Source of the DNA: Kitasatospora sp. NBC_00374 | Lineage (GTDB): Bacteria > Actinomycetota > Actinomycetes > Streptomycetales > Streptomycetaceae | Assembly: GCF_041434935.1 (NCBI RefSeq) | Contig: NZ_CP107964.1 | Span: 6,989,001-7,053,000, forward strand | DNA: 64,000 bases | Reading direction: 5' to 3' | In this document: in pieces, positions 51,095 to 59,856 of the stretch | How the letters are laid out: the number at the start of each line of letters is the position of its first letter | How positions within the stretch are numbered: position 1 is the first letter of the stretch | Made by a program: the position numbers and the translations under genes | The notes under the pieces: model-generated | The model's input: the letters and a program-made list of their open reading frames with translations, nothing else | Told to the model about the DNA's origin: nothing | Database searches by the model: none

Positions 51095-51117
51095 GATCCC
51101 CCGTCGGATGGGGGATC
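51095..51117. promoter_or_regulatory. inverted repeat upstream of kinase gene
   Basis: GATCCCCC (51095-51102) and GGGGGATC (51110-51117) form a perfect inverted repeat with a 7-bp spacer, 26 bp before the kinase start codon. Position suggests an operator or a 5'-UTR hairpin. Confidence 0.5.
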
Positions 51118-51379
51118 GTCAGATCCTGTCGGCCCACAGCTTACGGACTGCCCGCTGCGGTGTGCTGATACGCAACACCCCCGGCGCCGGTCGGATTGTC
51201 GGATACCGCTCACGCTGACCCGGAACCCGGTCGACGCACCCCCTCTGACCAGGCGCGGAGCAAGCTCTAGGGGCCGTTCTCAGGGTTCCCTCGGGGATCC
51301 GTTCCGCCCTGTCTCCGCCTCCAGTAGTACACGCCACGGCGCGGGGTCATCCTCGGGGAGGCCTGGAGACGGTACGGGG

Positions 51380-51393
51380 GCATGACGTCATGC
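51380..51393. promoter_or_regulatory. palindrome GCATGACGTCATGC
   Basis: A perfect 14-bp palindrome in the 467-bp divergent region between the kinase and the 63-aa membrane protein; that region has no other gene. The core TGACGTCA is a plausible regulator site, but the binding protein is not known. Confidence 0.4.
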
Positions 51394-51536
51394 GCCGCGC
51401 CGCCGAATACCTTGGTTATCAGCGGCGGGCGGAGACCCTCGTCCCCCGAGATTCCGCCCCCGCGCCCACGTCCCACCCCGTCCGGACAGACCGTACGGGA
51501 CCAACCGGTCCGAGCAGGACGGCAGGAGCAGAGACC

Positions 51537-51728
51537 ATGGCCATGCAGCTCAACGGAGCCGGCCGCCGCCAGAGGCCGAACGCCCCGCACACCGGGGCCG
51601 AGACCAGGCACCCGGCGGTCGCCCTGGCCATCGCGGTCCCGTGCGCGGTCCTGCTGCTCGTGCTCTTCGGCGGGTGGGAGCAACTGGCGACGCAGACCCA
51701 GGCGGTCGCCGATCTGATCGGACGCTGA
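51537..51728 (+). CDS. small membrane protein, 63 aa
   Basis: The ORF begins MAMQLNGAGRRQRPNAPHTG and has one hydrophobic helix (VALAIAVPCAVLLLVLFGGW, about 28-47), followed by a short tail EQLATQTQAVADLIGR. ATG at 51537 with AGGAGCAGAG upstream. Function is unknown. The basic N-terminus suggests an N-in orientation. Confidence 0.5.
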   Translation: MAMQLNGAGRRQRPNAPHTGAETRHPAVALAIAVPCAVLLLVLFGGWEQLATQTQAVADLIGR

Positions 51729-51921
51729 CTTCGGGGGAAGTCGGTGTCGGGGCCGGGGTCGCGCACCGCGCGGCGCCCCTACTCCGCAGGGCACGTGGAC
51801 GGGCGAGCGGCGGAGGAGCACAGCGGTCGCATCAAGCGACCCCGGAGCGTGGTTGCCGGGTACAGGTTGTCGGTGAGGGCAGCGCTGTACCCGGCAACAC
51901 GCATGTCCGGGCCCGAAACGC

Positions 51922-51956
51922 CGAGAGCCGCGACCTCGATGAGGTCACGGCTCTCG
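51922..51956 (-). terminator. terminator of the tRNA cluster
   Basis: Arms CGAGAGCCG-C-GACCTC and GAGGTC-A-CGGCTCTCG (51922-51956), with a 3-nt GAT loop and one mismatch, lie 8 nt beyond the last tRNA-Val on the minus strand. Confidence 0.65.
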
Positions 51957-51964
51957 TTCTGCGG

Positions 51965-52036
<72 letters not shown>

Positions 52037-52088
52037 TCGACCGCTGTCACAGTCGCGGCCGTACTGTTGTGGATCTTGGAGATCCGAG

Positions 52089-52160
<72 letters not shown>

Positions 52161-52209
52161 TCGACCAGCACTCACGTGCCGACCTGGGGCTGACCCCGGT
52201 GGATCCGAG

Positions 52210-52281
<72 letters not shown>

Positions 52282-52330
52282 TCGACCAGCACTCACGTGC
52301 CGTCCCGGGGTTGAACCCGGTGGATCCGAG

Positions 52331-52402
<72 letters not shown>

Positions 52403-52433
52403 GGGGAGGCCCCCGGTGAACCGGGGAACCTCT

Positions 52434-52507
52434 TGGAGGTGGAGACGGGATTTGAACCCGTGTACACGGCTTTGCAGGCCGTTGCCTCGCCTCTCGGCCA
52501 CTCCACC
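52434..52507 (-). tRNA. tRNA-Cys(GCA)
   Basis: 71 nt plus encoded CCA. Acceptor GGTGGAG/CTCCACC, U73 as required for Cys, anticodon loop CTGCAAA (GCA). It lies between tRNA-Gly and the Val array. Confidence 0.95.
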
Positions 52508-52547
52508 AGGCAACTTCTGAAGAACGATCTTACCCTGTTCCTCATCG

Positions 52548-52620
52548 AGCGGACGACGAGATTCGAACTCGCGACCCTCACCTTGGCAAGGTGATGCTCT
52601 ACCAACTGAGCCACGTCCGC
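52548..52620 (-). tRNA. tRNA-Gly(GCC)
   Basis: 73 nt; acceptor GCGGACG/CGTCCGC, anticodon loop TTGCCAA (GCC), U73. First tRNA of the leftward Gly-Cys-Val cluster, which is conserved in Streptomyces. Confidence 0.95.
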
Positions 52621-52880
52621 CTGTCTCCCGGCCGCTTCCCCGACTTTCCTCGGCTCCGCTTCCCGGCGACGTGTTGAACTCTAGCGGATTCCCGGGCCAG
52701 CTAAAAATCCGTTCCCGCAGCGTGGCGCGGGGGTGGCCCCGAGGTGGCGGTTCGTCAGCCGTCCCGGCAGCTCGGGAGCCGCACCCCGGAAGGCGCCGAC
52801 CTACACTTCAGGCACCGGGGCCACCCCCGGCGCGCGCGCCCGCACCCGGGCCGGCAGTACCGAATCCGCGCAGGAGAACC

Positions 52881-53936
52881 GTGTCCGGCCGCACCACCCC
52901 CCTCAGCCCCGACCAGCCGATGGCCCGCTTCGGCGGGTTGCTCGCCACCGGGCTGCGCGAGGTGACCTCCGACCCGGCCGCACTCGACTCCGCCGGCTTC
53001 TGGGCGGTCGCCCACGACTTCGAGGGCCGGCTGGTCTGCGCCCGTTTCGACGAGCTCCGCCCCGACCTCGCCCCGCCCCGCACCGAGCGCTGGCTCGGCC
53101 CGCGTCCGGACAGCTGGCACAGCTCGCTCGACCGGGCCGCCTACACCGCGGGCGTCCGCCGGATCCGGGAGCACATCGCGGCCGGCGAGGTCTACCAGGC
53201 CAACCTCTGCCGGGTGCTGTCCGCGCCGCTGCCCGACCCGGAGCGCGCCGACATCGACGCCCTGACCGGGCTGCTCGCCCACGGAAACCCGGCCCCGTAC
53301 GCGGGAACGATTCGGCTGCCCTCGCACGGCGTCGAGATCGCCACCGCCTCGCCCGAGCTCTACCTGCGCCGGGACGGCCGCACCGTCTCGTCCGGGCCGA
53401 TCAAGGGCACCGGCCGCACCGAGCACGACCTGCTGGAGAAGGACCACGCCGAGAACGTGATGATCGTCGACCTGGTCCGCAACGACCTCGGCCGGGTCTG
53501 CGAGACCGGCAGCGTCACCGTCCCCGACCTCTGCGTGGTCGAGAAGCACCCCGGCCTCGTCCACCTGGTCTCCACCGTCCAGGGCACCCTGCGCCCCGAC
53601 GCGGGCTGGCGCGAGCTGCTCGCCGACACCTTCCCGCCCGGCTCCGTCACCGGCGCCCCCAAGTCGAGCGCCCTGCGGATCATCGACGCGCTGGAGACCG
53701 CCCCGCGCGGCCCCTACTGCGGCGCGGTCGGCTGGGTCGACGCCGACCGCGGCGAGGCCGAACTGGCGGTCGGTATCCGTACCTTCTGGATCGACCGGGC
53801 CGACGGCCCGCCGGTGCTGCGGTTCGGCACCGGCGCCGGCATCACCTGGGGCTCCGACCCCGAGCGGGAGTGGGACGAGACCGAACTCAAGGCCTCCCGC
53901 CTGGTTGCGATAGCGTCGGGCACCCACGTGTACTGA
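52881..53936 (+). CDS. pabB: aminodeoxychorismate synthase component I (PabB-like)
   Basis: 351 aa chorismate-binding enzyme. The C-terminal core has RIREHIAAGEVYQANLCRVL, SSGPIKGTGRTEHDLLEKD, ENVMIVDLVRNDLGRV and PPGSVTGAPKSSALRIID, and the final GTGAGITWGSDPEREWDETELKA. The PIKGT rather than PIAGT motif, with the active-site Lys, points to PabB rather than TrpE. It makes 4-amino-4-deoxychorismate with a glutaminase partner not seen here. GTG at 52881 with CAGGAG upstream. pabC-like gene follows. Confidence 0.88.
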   Translation: MSGRTTPLSPDQPMARFGGLLATGLREVTSDPAALDSAGFWAVAHDFEGRLVCARFDELRPDLAPPRTERWLGPRPDSWHSSLDRAAYTAGVRRIREHIAAGEVYQANLCRVLSAPLPDPERADIDALTGLLAHGNPAPYAGTIRLPSHGVEIATASPELYLRRDGRTVSSGPIKGTGRTEHDLLEKDHAENVMIVDLVRNDLGRVCETGSVTVPDLCVVEKHPGLVHLVSTVQGTLRPDAGWRELLADTFPPGSVTGAPKSSALRIIDALETAPRGPYCGAVGWVDADRGEAELAVGIRTFWIDRADGPPVLRFGTGAGITWGSDPEREWDETELKASRLVAIASGTHVY

Positions 53937-54045
53937 GCGACCCCGGGCACCGGCCCAACCGCACTGGTCCAAACCGCACTGGGCCACCTGCACCGGGCGA
54001 TCCCGTACCGAGCCACCTGCACCGAGCTCCGAGGAGCAGCGCCAC

Positions 54046-54864
54046 ATGAAGATCTGGGTCAACGGATCCCTGACGGAGAGCGACACCGCGGCGCTCTCCG
54101 TCCTCGACCACGGACTCACCGTCGGCGACGGCGTGTTCGAGACCGTGAAGGCGGTCGACGGCCGGCTCTTCGCGCTCACCCGCCATCTCGACCGCCTCAC
54201 CCGCTCCGCGCGCGGCCTCGGTCTGCCCGACCCGGACCACGCCGTCCTCCGGGAGGCCTGCGAGCAGGTCCTCGTGGCCAACCCGATGCCGCTCGGCCGG
54301 CTTCGCATCACCTACACCGGCGGCACCAGCCCGCTCGGCTCCGAGCGCGGCGATCTGCCCCCGAGCCTGGTGGTCGCCCTCGACACGGCCAAGCCCCGCC
54401 CGGACACCACCGCGGTGGTGACCGTCCCCTGGCGCCGCAACGAGCACAGCGCCGTCGCCGGACTCAAGACCACCTCGTACGCCGAGAACGTGGTCGCCCT
54501 CGCCGCCGCCCACCGGGCCGGCGCCTCCGAGGCGCTCTTCGGCAACACCGCCGGACTGCTCTGCGAGGGCACCGGCTCCAACGTCTTCCTGGTCCTCGAC
54601 GGGCAGCTGCTCACGCCGACCCTCGCCTCCGGCTGTCTGGCCGGTATCACCCGGCAGCTGACGGTGGACTGGACCGGCGCCGAGGAGCGCGACCTCCCCT
54701 TCGAGGCCCTGTTCGAGGCCGAGGAGGTCTTCCTCACCTCCACCCTGCGCGACGTCCAGGCGGTGGCCCGGATCGACGGCCACGAGCTGCCCGCGCCGGG
54801 CCCGGCCACCCTCAAGGCGATGGCCCAGTTCGCCGAGCGCAGCGGCGACGACCTCGACCCCTGA
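54046..54864 (+). CDS. pabC: aminodeoxychorismate lyase (class IV PLP enzyme)
   Basis: 272 aa, fold-type IV. MKIWVNGSLTE start, DHGLTVGDGVFETVKAVDG, PLP Lys in SAVAGLKTTSYAENVVAL (about 144), and GTGSNVFLVLDGQLLTP. It releases pyruvate from aminodeoxychorismate to give p-aminobenzoate for folate; a D-amino-acid or branched-chain aminotransferase is the alternative. Its place 110 nt after pabB supports PabC. Confidence 0.85.
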   Translation: MKIWVNGSLTESDTAALSVLDHGLTVGDGVFETVKAVDGRLFALTRHLDRLTRSARGLGLPDPDHAVLREACEQVLVANPMPLGRLRITYTGGTSPLGSERGDLPPSLVVALDTAKPRPDTTAVVTVPWRRNEHSAVAGLKTTSYAENVVALAAAHRAGASEALFGNTAGLLCEGTGSNVFLVLDGQLLTPTLASGCLAGITRQLTVDWTGAEERDLPFEALFEAEEVFLTSTLRDVQAVARIDGHELPAPGPATLKAMAQFAERSGDDLDP

Positions 54865-54917
54865 CCCGGCCCGGCGGGGCGTGGTAGAACCGGGCTCCCA
54901 CCGGGAAGGGAGCCCCC

Positions 54918-55760
54918 ATGACCACCACCCTGCGCCCCGAGGGCGCCGAGCACTCCTGGCCGGGCGGCGGCCGCAGCCGGCGCTGGCAGATCTGTGTCAA
55001 CGGCCGGCCGGTCGGCGGCCTGCGCACCACGGCGCTGCCACGCGGTGAGCAGTGGTGGGGCGAGATCACCGAGCTGGAGGTCACCGAGGGCCGGCGGCGC
55101 GGCCGGGCCACCATCGGCGCCCTGGCCGCCGAGGAGGTCCTGCGCGGCTGGGGCTGCTCGCGGCTGGACGTCCCGGTGCCGGCGGGAGCCGACGCCGCCC
55201 TGGCCCTGGCCGGGGTCCTCGGGTACACCGAGCGGATGCGCAACATGGTCAAGCGGCTCGGTGCGCCGCCGGAGCTGCCCGCCGGCCTGACGGCGCATCG
55301 GATCGGCGCGGCCGAGTACGAGGACTGGCTGGCCGAGGCCCGCTCCGGCTACCTGGCGGACCTGCTCGACTCCGGCCTGACCGAGGCCCAGGCCAGGGCG
55401 AAGTCCGACGCGGACCACCAGCAGGTGCTGCCGGACCGGCACGCCACCGAGGGCGTCGCTCTGCGGCAGCTGCGCGGGGCGGACGGCGCCGTGCTCGGCA
55501 GCCTCTGGGTCGCCCTGAGACAGGCCGCGCTGCCGGACGGCCGTCCGCTGGCCTGGGTGATGGTGGTGCAGGTGGACGAGGAGCACCGCGGGCTCGGGTA
55601 CGGCCGCAGCCTGATGCTGCTGGCCGAGCGCGAGTGCCTGGCGGCGGGCGTCCACGACCTGGGCCTGAACGTGTTCAGCCGCAACGAGGTGGCCATCGCG
55701 CTCTACACCTCGCTCGGCTACCGGACCACCCTGCGGGTGCTCGGGAAGCAGCTGTACTGA
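54918..55760 (+). CDS. GNAT family N-acetyltransferase (tandem)
   Basis: 280 aa, longer than a single GNAT. The first half (VGGLRTTALPRGEQWWGEITELEVTEGRRRGRATIGALAAEEVL) looks like one GNAT fold and the second (WVMVVQVDEEHRGLGYGRSLMLLAEREC, LNVFSRNEVAIALYTSLGYR) a complete acetyl-CoA-binding one. The substrate is unknown. ATG at 54918 with GGGAAGGGAG upstream. It could be read through from pabC. Confidence 0.82.
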   Translation: MTTTLRPEGAEHSWPGGGRSRRWQICVNGRPVGGLRTTALPRGEQWWGEITELEVTEGRRRGRATIGALAAEEVLRGWGCSRLDVPVPAGADAALALAGVLGYTERMRNMVKRLGAPPELPAGLTAHRIGAAEYEDWLAEARSGYLADLLDSGLTEAQARAKSDADHQQVLPDRHATEGVALRQLRGADGAVLGSLWVALRQAALPDGRPLAWVMVVQVDEEHRGLGYGRSLMLLAERECLAAGVHDLGLNVFSRNEVAIALYTSLGYRTTLRVLGKQLY

Positions 55761-55772
55761 GGCGGCAGGGGG

Positions 55773-56273
55773 TCAGGCCGTCCGGTGCCGCTCGATCAGC
55801 TCGACGATCCGCTCGCGCAGCCCGTCCTGGCTCCGGCCGCCGTCCAGCCGCTGCCCGGCGATCACGTAGGTGGGGGTGCCGCTCACGCCGATCGCCTTGC
55901 CCTCGGCCTGGTCGGCGTCGACCAGCAGCATGTGCCGGCCGTCGATCAGTGCCAGGTCGAGTTCCTCGGCGTCCAGTCCGAGCTCCTCCGCGACGGACAC
56001 CAGGAACGCCTGCCCGCCCCGCTCCAGCTCCTCGACCCGGCCCAGGACGGCCTCCACGTACTCCCAGCCGCGGCCCTGGTCGAAGGCCTCCTGGGCGGCC
56101 TCGGCCGCCGCGTAGGCGTGCTTGTGCTTCTCCAGCGGGAAGTGCCGCAGCTCCACGGTCAGCGCGTCGCCGTACTGCGCACGCAGCGCCCGTACGTCGT
56201 CCAGGGCGGTGCGGCAGTCGGGGCACTGGAGCTCGCACCAGAGTTCCAGGCGGGGGAGGGGAGCGTCGGTCAT
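55773..56273 (-). CDS. DsbA/FrnE-family thioredoxin-fold protein
   Basis: 166 aa. Active-site CPDC in LWCELQCPDCRTALDDVRALR (about 16-19), then a helical insertion (YAAAEAAQEAFDQGRGWEYVEAVL) and the cis-Pro loop in GVSGTPTYVIAGQ. Thiol oxidoreductase or disulfide carrier, here without signal peptide, so probably cytosolic. ATG at 56273; a long in-frame upstream extension is antisense artefact. It is convergent with the GNAT gene. Confidence 0.85.
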   Translation of the reverse strand: MTDAPLPRLELWCELQCPDCRTALDDVRALRAQYGDALTVELRHFPLEKHKHAYAAAEAAQEAFDQGRGWEYVEAVLGRVEELERGGQAFLVSVAEELGLDAEELDLALIDGRHMLLVDADQAEGKAIGVSGTPTYVIAGQRLDGGRSQDGLRERIVELIERHRTA

Positions 56274-56344
56274 GGCGCCCAGTCTCTCACCCGGTCTCTC
56301 ACCCGGCGGCCGGGCCCCGGGGCACCCCGCCCCGGGCGACGGGC

Positions 56345-56914
56345 TCAGCCCGTGGCCACGGTCTCCGCCGAGCGCTGCCGGGCCCGGTAGGCGGCGACGT
56401 GCAGGCGGTTTCCGCAGGTCCGGCTGTCGCAGTAGCGACGGGAGCGGTTGCGGGAGAGGTCGACGAAGACCCGCGCGCAGTCCGGCGCCTCGCAGCGGCG
56501 CAGCCGTTCGCGCTCGCCGGCCATCACGATGAAGGCCAGCGCCATCCCCAGCTCGGCCGCGAGGTGGTCCCCGATGGCCGCGTGCGGGGCGAAGTAGTGG
56601 ATGTGCCAGCCGTGGTGGTCGTGGTTGGTCAGCCGGGGCGTGGTGCCGGCGGCCGCCACCACCGCGTTGACCAGCTCGGCGGCCCGGTCCGTGGAGTCGG
56701 CCGAGAACACCTCGCGCAGCCGGCGGCGGACGGCCTGGACGGCGGCCACGTCGGCCGGGGTGAGGGAGTCGATCTCGCTGATCTCCTGCCGCACCACGAA
56801 CGCGGACAGCGCCGCGACGTCCGGCAGCTGCTCGGCGCCGCACGCTTCGGGCGCGGTGTTGAGCAACTCGACCAGAATGCTCAGCGCGCACTCGGTGTCA
56901 TGAGTGATCAGCAC
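56345..56914 (-). CDS. CGNR zinc-finger protein (ABATE-type regulator)
   Basis: 189 aa. The C-terminal zinc finger is clear: RLRRCEAPDCARVFVDLSRNRSRRYCDSRTCGNRLHVAAYRAR, ending in the CGNR motif. The N-terminal ABATE domain binds a possible ligand (EISEIDSLTPADVAAVQAVRRRLREVF, and HDHHGWHIHYFAPHAAIGDHLA). Such proteins are putative stress-linked transcription regulators. GTG at 56912-56914 with GAGGAG 7 nt upstream. Confidence 0.85.
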   Translation of the reverse strand: MLITHDTECALSILVELLNTAPEACGAEQLPDVAALSAFVVRQEISEIDSLTPADVAAVQAVRRRLREVFSADSTDRAAELVNAVVAAAGTTPRLTNHDHHGWHIHYFAPHAAIGDHLAAELGMALAFIVMAGERERLRRCEAPDCARVFVDLSRNRSRRYCDSRTCGNRLHVAAYRARQRSAETVATG

Positions 56915-57061
56915 GTGGTGACTCCTCACGCGGCGGGGGCCTGCTGCCACCCGCGTCGGTCATCACCCGTGACTCTACCGGCAGCCACCGTCACCCGACG
57001 GTGAACCGGCGCGTACGCGACATCTCCGGTGGCCGGCGGGCCGACGCCCGGACACGCCGAC

Positions 57062-57098
57062 GGCGCGGCCCCACCCGGTCAGGGGTGGTGGCCGCGCC
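57062..57098. terminator. hairpin between ssgB and the CGNR gene
   Basis: GGCGCGGCC and GGCCGCGCC flank an inner CCACCC/GGGTGG stem (57062-57098). It lies within the 359-bp gap 56915-57273, which otherwise shows nothing recognisable. It is a likely terminator for ssgB on the minus strand. Confidence 0.55.
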
Positions 57099-57273
57099 GC
57101 CGGGCGCGCTGCTTGTCGCGTGTTCGATGATGCTGTGATGCGGATCAGGCTCCTCGCTCTGGACCGGCCCCGGGACCGCGCACGGCGGCCCGGAGTGCGT
57201 CCGTGCCCCCGAGTTGGACGGACGCAGTGAGGTTCGCCCCGCCGCACGCGGGCGGCGGGCACCTCGGTCGGGG

Positions 57274-57687
57274 TCAGCTCTCGGCGAGGATGTGTGACAG
57301 CTCCCGGTCGAGGTCGAAGTGACGGTGTTCGGTGCCGGGAGGCACGGCGGCGTCGGTGCGCTTGAGAAACGACTCCAGCGCGCGTGCCGGGGCCTCCAGC
57401 AGGGCTTCTCCTTCCGGAGAACTGAGGGCGATGCAGACCACCCCCTGTCCATGGCTGCGCGAGGGCCACACCCGCACGTCGCCGGTGCCGGTGGGTCGGT
57501 GCAGCCCCTCCGCGAGGAGGTCACGGGCGAACACCCACTCAACGGTCTCGTCGGCACCGGTGTGGAACGTCGCGTGCACGGCATAGGGGTCGGCGGTGTC
57601 GTAGCGCAGGCCCGCGGGGACGGGCAGTGAGGACTCGCTGGACACGATGAGGCGCAGGTGCAGCTCGCAGCTGACCGTGGTGTTCAT
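57274..57687 (-). CDS. ssgB: sporulation-specific cell division activator SsgB
   Basis: 137 aa, nearly identical to known SsgB over its whole length (start MNTTVSCELHLRLIVSS, then YAVHATFHTGADETVEWVFARDLL and GDVRVWPSRSHGQGVVCIAL). SsgB localises to future septum sites in aerial hyphae and recruits FtsZ with SsgA, so it marks a sporulating streptomycete. ATG at 57687. In S. coelicolor it is SCO1541 and transcribed from a SigH-dependent promoter, as I recall. Ends with HILAES. Confidence 0.95.
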   Translation of the reverse strand: MNTTVSCELHLRLIVSSESSLPVPAGLRYDTADPYAVHATFHTGADETVEWVFARDLLAEGLHRPTGTGDVRVWPSRSHGQGVVCIALSSPEGEALLEAPARALESFLKRTDAAVPPGTEHRHFDLDRELSHILAES

Positions 57688-57882
57688 AAGCGCCAGGGCC
57701 TTTCGCTCAGTGTGCGCTCGGGGAATCGCACGTCGGCGAACGGACCATCCCACCTCTAAGCCCGCTGTAAACCCGTCTGTCCCGATTCAGGTGCGAGTCG
57801 TACCCCTTCCGGCGCATTGCGGAATCGCCACGGCGGGCGTCCCCGGCCCCGCAGGGCCCGGAACTCGGGTACTTTTCCCGGC

Positions 57883-58314
57883 ATGTCTGTACGAAGTGAC
57901 AAGGAAGAGCTGGAGTCGGCCGGCGAGGCCGCCGCGAGTGCGGAGCCGGCGGGCCGGCCGATGGGCTCCCGGGCGCCGCTGTTCATCCGCCGCTCGCCGG
58001 CCCTGCATCTGAGCTGGCGGGTGATCGTCTTCCTGGTGGGGCTGGCCGTGGTCGGGCTGGGGATCGTGATGCTGCCGCTGCCCGGACCGGGCTGGGTGGT
58101 CATCTTCCTGGGCATGGGCATCTGGGCGACCGAGTTCGAGTGGGCGCAGCGGGTGCTGCGCTGGACCAGGCGCAAGGTCGCCGAGGCGGCCAACCGGGCC
58201 ATGGACCCGAGGGTCCGCCGGCGCAATCTGGTGATCACCGCGGTCGTGCTGGTGCTGATCGCCGCCGCCGCCGGCTGGTACCTCTGGCGGTACGGGCTCG
58301 CGCTGCCCTGGTAG
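57883..58314 (+). CDS. PGPGW-type membrane protein (TIGR02611)
   Basis: 143 aa. Two or three hydrophobic segments: WRVIVFLVGLAVVGLGIVML then the family hallmark LPLPGPGWVVIFLGMGIWATEFEWA, and a C-terminal helix VITAVVLVLIAAAAGWYLW. Function is unknown. It is divergent from ssgB and is the usual ssgB neighbour in Streptomyces. ATG at 57883. Confidence 0.85.
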   Translation: MSVRSDKEELESAGEAAASAEPAGRPMGSRAPLFIRRSPALHLSWRVIVFLVGLAVVGLGIVMLPLPGPGWVVIFLGMGIWATEFEWAQRVLRWTRRKVAEAANRAMDPRVRRRNLVITAVVLVLIAAAAGWYLWRYGLALPW

Positions 58315-58360
58315 CCGGGGCAGGTCGCCGGGGCGGGTCGCCGGGAGGTGTCCGGGAGTG

Positions 58361-58390
58361 TTCGGAGCACCCCCGCAGATGCGGTAATGT
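58361..58390 (+). promoter_or_regulatory. candidate promoter of tRNA-Val(CAC) copy 1
   Basis: TTCGGA (58361-58366) and TAATGT (58385-58390), spaced by 18 bases, end 13 nt before the tRNA. Confidence 0.4.
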
Positions 58391-58403
58391 TTTCCCTGCA
58401 CCC

Positions 58404-58475
58404 GGGCGATTAGCTCAGCGGGAGAGCACTTCGTTCACACCGAAGGGGTCACTGGTTCGATCCCAGTATCGCCCA
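58404..58475 (+). tRNA. tRNA-Val(CAC), copy 1
   Basis: 72 nt; acceptor GGGCGAT/ATCGCCC, D stem GCTC/GAGC, anticodon loop TTCACAC (CAC), A73. CCA is not encoded; CC follows A73, then GG. Confidence 0.95.
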
Positions 58476-58494
58476 CCGGAATGCACAGTAAGTC

Positions 58495-58537
58495 GTAGGG
58501 CCCCGACCATTCATTGGTCGGGGCCCTACGGCTTTTC
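58495..58537 (+). terminator. terminator after tRNA-Val(CAC) copy 1
   Basis: Stem GTAGGGCCCCGACCA with TTGGTCGGGGCCCTAC around a 4-6-nt loop, followed by GGCTTTT. A strong intrinsic terminator. Confidence 0.8.
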
Positions 58538-58625
58538 CATATCCCGGCAACTCCTGATGCCTATTCACCGGGCAGGTGCGCAAGGGGATCTGGGGGTGCG
58601 TCGGGAGGGGAGTGCCGGAACGCGA

Positions 58626-58656
58626 TTGCGGACCTGCGGCCAAGTAGTGCTAGTCT
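58626..58656 (+). promoter_or_regulatory. candidate promoter of tRNA-Val(CAC) copy 2
   Basis: TTGCGG (58626-58631) and TAGTCT (58651-58656), spaced by 19 bases, end 14 nt before the tRNA. Confidence 0.45.
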
Positions 58657-58670
58657 TCTTCTCGTTGCCC

Positions 58671-58742
58671 GGGCGATTAGCTCAGCGGGAGAGCACTTCG
58701 TTCACACCGAAGGGGTCACTGGTTCGATCCCAGTATCGCCCA
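58671..58742 (+). tRNA. tRNA-Val(CAC), copy 2
   Basis: Identical 72-nt sequence to the copy at 58404. It has its own upstream promoter-like region and downstream terminator, so each copy is a separate unit. Confidence 0.95.
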
Positions 58743-58752
58743 CCGAGCACAA

Positions 58753-58791
58753 CAGTCAGGCCCCGACCGCATGTTGGTCGGGGCCTGACTG
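58753..58791 (+). terminator. terminator after tRNA-Val(CAC) copy 2
   Basis: CAGTCAGGCCCCGACC and GGTCGGGGCCTGACTG form a 16-bp stem with a 7-nt loop. It lies at the convergence with the exonuclease gene. Confidence 0.7.
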
Positions 58792-58807
58792 CTGCCCGGC
58801 CCCGGCC

Positions 58808-59581
58808 TCAGGCGGCCAGTTCGCAGCGGTGGTCGGCGCTCAGCCGGTGGCCGCAGGCACAGCGCGCCGGCCGCAGCGGCCAGGAGAAGTCCACCCGCTC
58901 CGGGGTGCCCGACCGGTCGAACCAGCGTTGCAGTCCCCGGGCCTGGGCCGCGTGCCAGACGGCCTGCCGCAGGTGCAGCTCGCCCGGCGTCACCGTACCG
59001 AGCCGGTCCGGGTGGCGGGAGGCGAGGGCCCGGACGAGCTGGAGGGCGGCGGCCGCGTCCGCGCCGGCGTCGTGCGCGCCGACCAGGCTCACGTCGTAGT
59101 GCGCGCACAGGTCGGTCAGCGTGCGACGGCCCTTGCGGTAGCGGTCCACGTGCTTGTCCAGCACCCATGGGTCCAGCACCAGCAGCTCGGAGCCGGCCAG
59201 GCTGTCGGCGAGCGAGCCGCCGCGGTGCCGGCGCAGCTCGCGGTCGAGCAGGGTCAGGTCGTACGGGGCGTTCATCACGACCACCGGGGTGCCGGCGGCG
59301 GCCTGTTCGGCCAGCGCGCGGGCGATCTCGCCGACCACCGTACGGGCGGGGCGGCCGTGGGCGCGGACGTGTTCGTCGCTGATGCCGTGCACCGCGCGGG
59401 CGCCGTCGGGGATCGGCACCCCGGGGTCGGCCAGCCAGCTGGTGGTCCGGGCGGGCAGGCCGGGGGCGGGTTGGAGCACCAGGGCGGCGGAGACGATCCG
59501 GTCGGACTCGACGTCCACGCCGGTGGTCTCGGTGTCGAATGAGGCGAGCGGACCTTCGTACCAGTGCCGAGACTGCTGCAT
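58808..59581 (-). CDS. DnaQ-like 3'-5' exonuclease
   Basis: 257 aa. DEDDh exonuclease: ExoI PLASFDTETTGVDVESDRIV (the D-E pair), ExoII VVVMNAPYDLTLLDREL, ExoIII LVGAHDAGADAAAALQLV with the catalytic His and Asp. A C-terminal Cys-containing tail CACGHRLSADHRCEL may bind metal. It acts on DNA or RNA 3' ends, in repair or RNA turnover. ATG at 59581. Confidence 0.9.
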   Translation of the reverse strand: MQQSRHWYEGPLASFDTETTGVDVESDRIVSAALVLQPAPGLPARTTSWLADPGVPIPDGARAVHGISDEHVRAHGRPARTVVGEIARALAEQAAAGTPVVVMNAPYDLTLLDRELRRHRGGSLADSLAGSELLVLDPWVLDKHVDRYRKGRRTLTDLCAHYDVSLVGAHDAGADAAAALQLVRALASRHPDRLGTVTPGELHLRQAVWHAAQARGLQRWFDRSGTPERVDFSWPLRPARCACGHRLSADHRCELAA

Positions 59582-59856
59582 GACTGCCCCTCACGGTGCC
59601 ACCGGGCGGGGCGCCGCGCCCCGCCGAGGACCAGTGGGGCGCCGCGCCGCGCGGCGTTACGCAGTGGTGATACCGCAGTTGACGCCCCCTCAATCCATGC
59701 TTCCGCGCACCCCGTGCGACGGGGGCGGGTCACAGAGGGTGAGGAGGTTCTCACTGGGGCGCGGGGGTGATATCGGTGCGCGGCGGCCGGTCACGGATCG
59801 GTACCATCGGGGGTGCGCAGCAGAGTGCTGTGGCAGACAGATGTCAGGAGAGACCG

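Noticed and set aside
51267..51821. Minus-strand ORF of 184 codons over the small membrane protein
   Set aside because: Low-complexity composition and antisense to a better-supported ORF with a membrane helix and ribosome site.
57138..57231. 30-codon Arg-rich ORF between ssgB and the CGNR gene
   Set aside because: No ribosome site, no family resemblance; expected by chance in GC-rich DNA.
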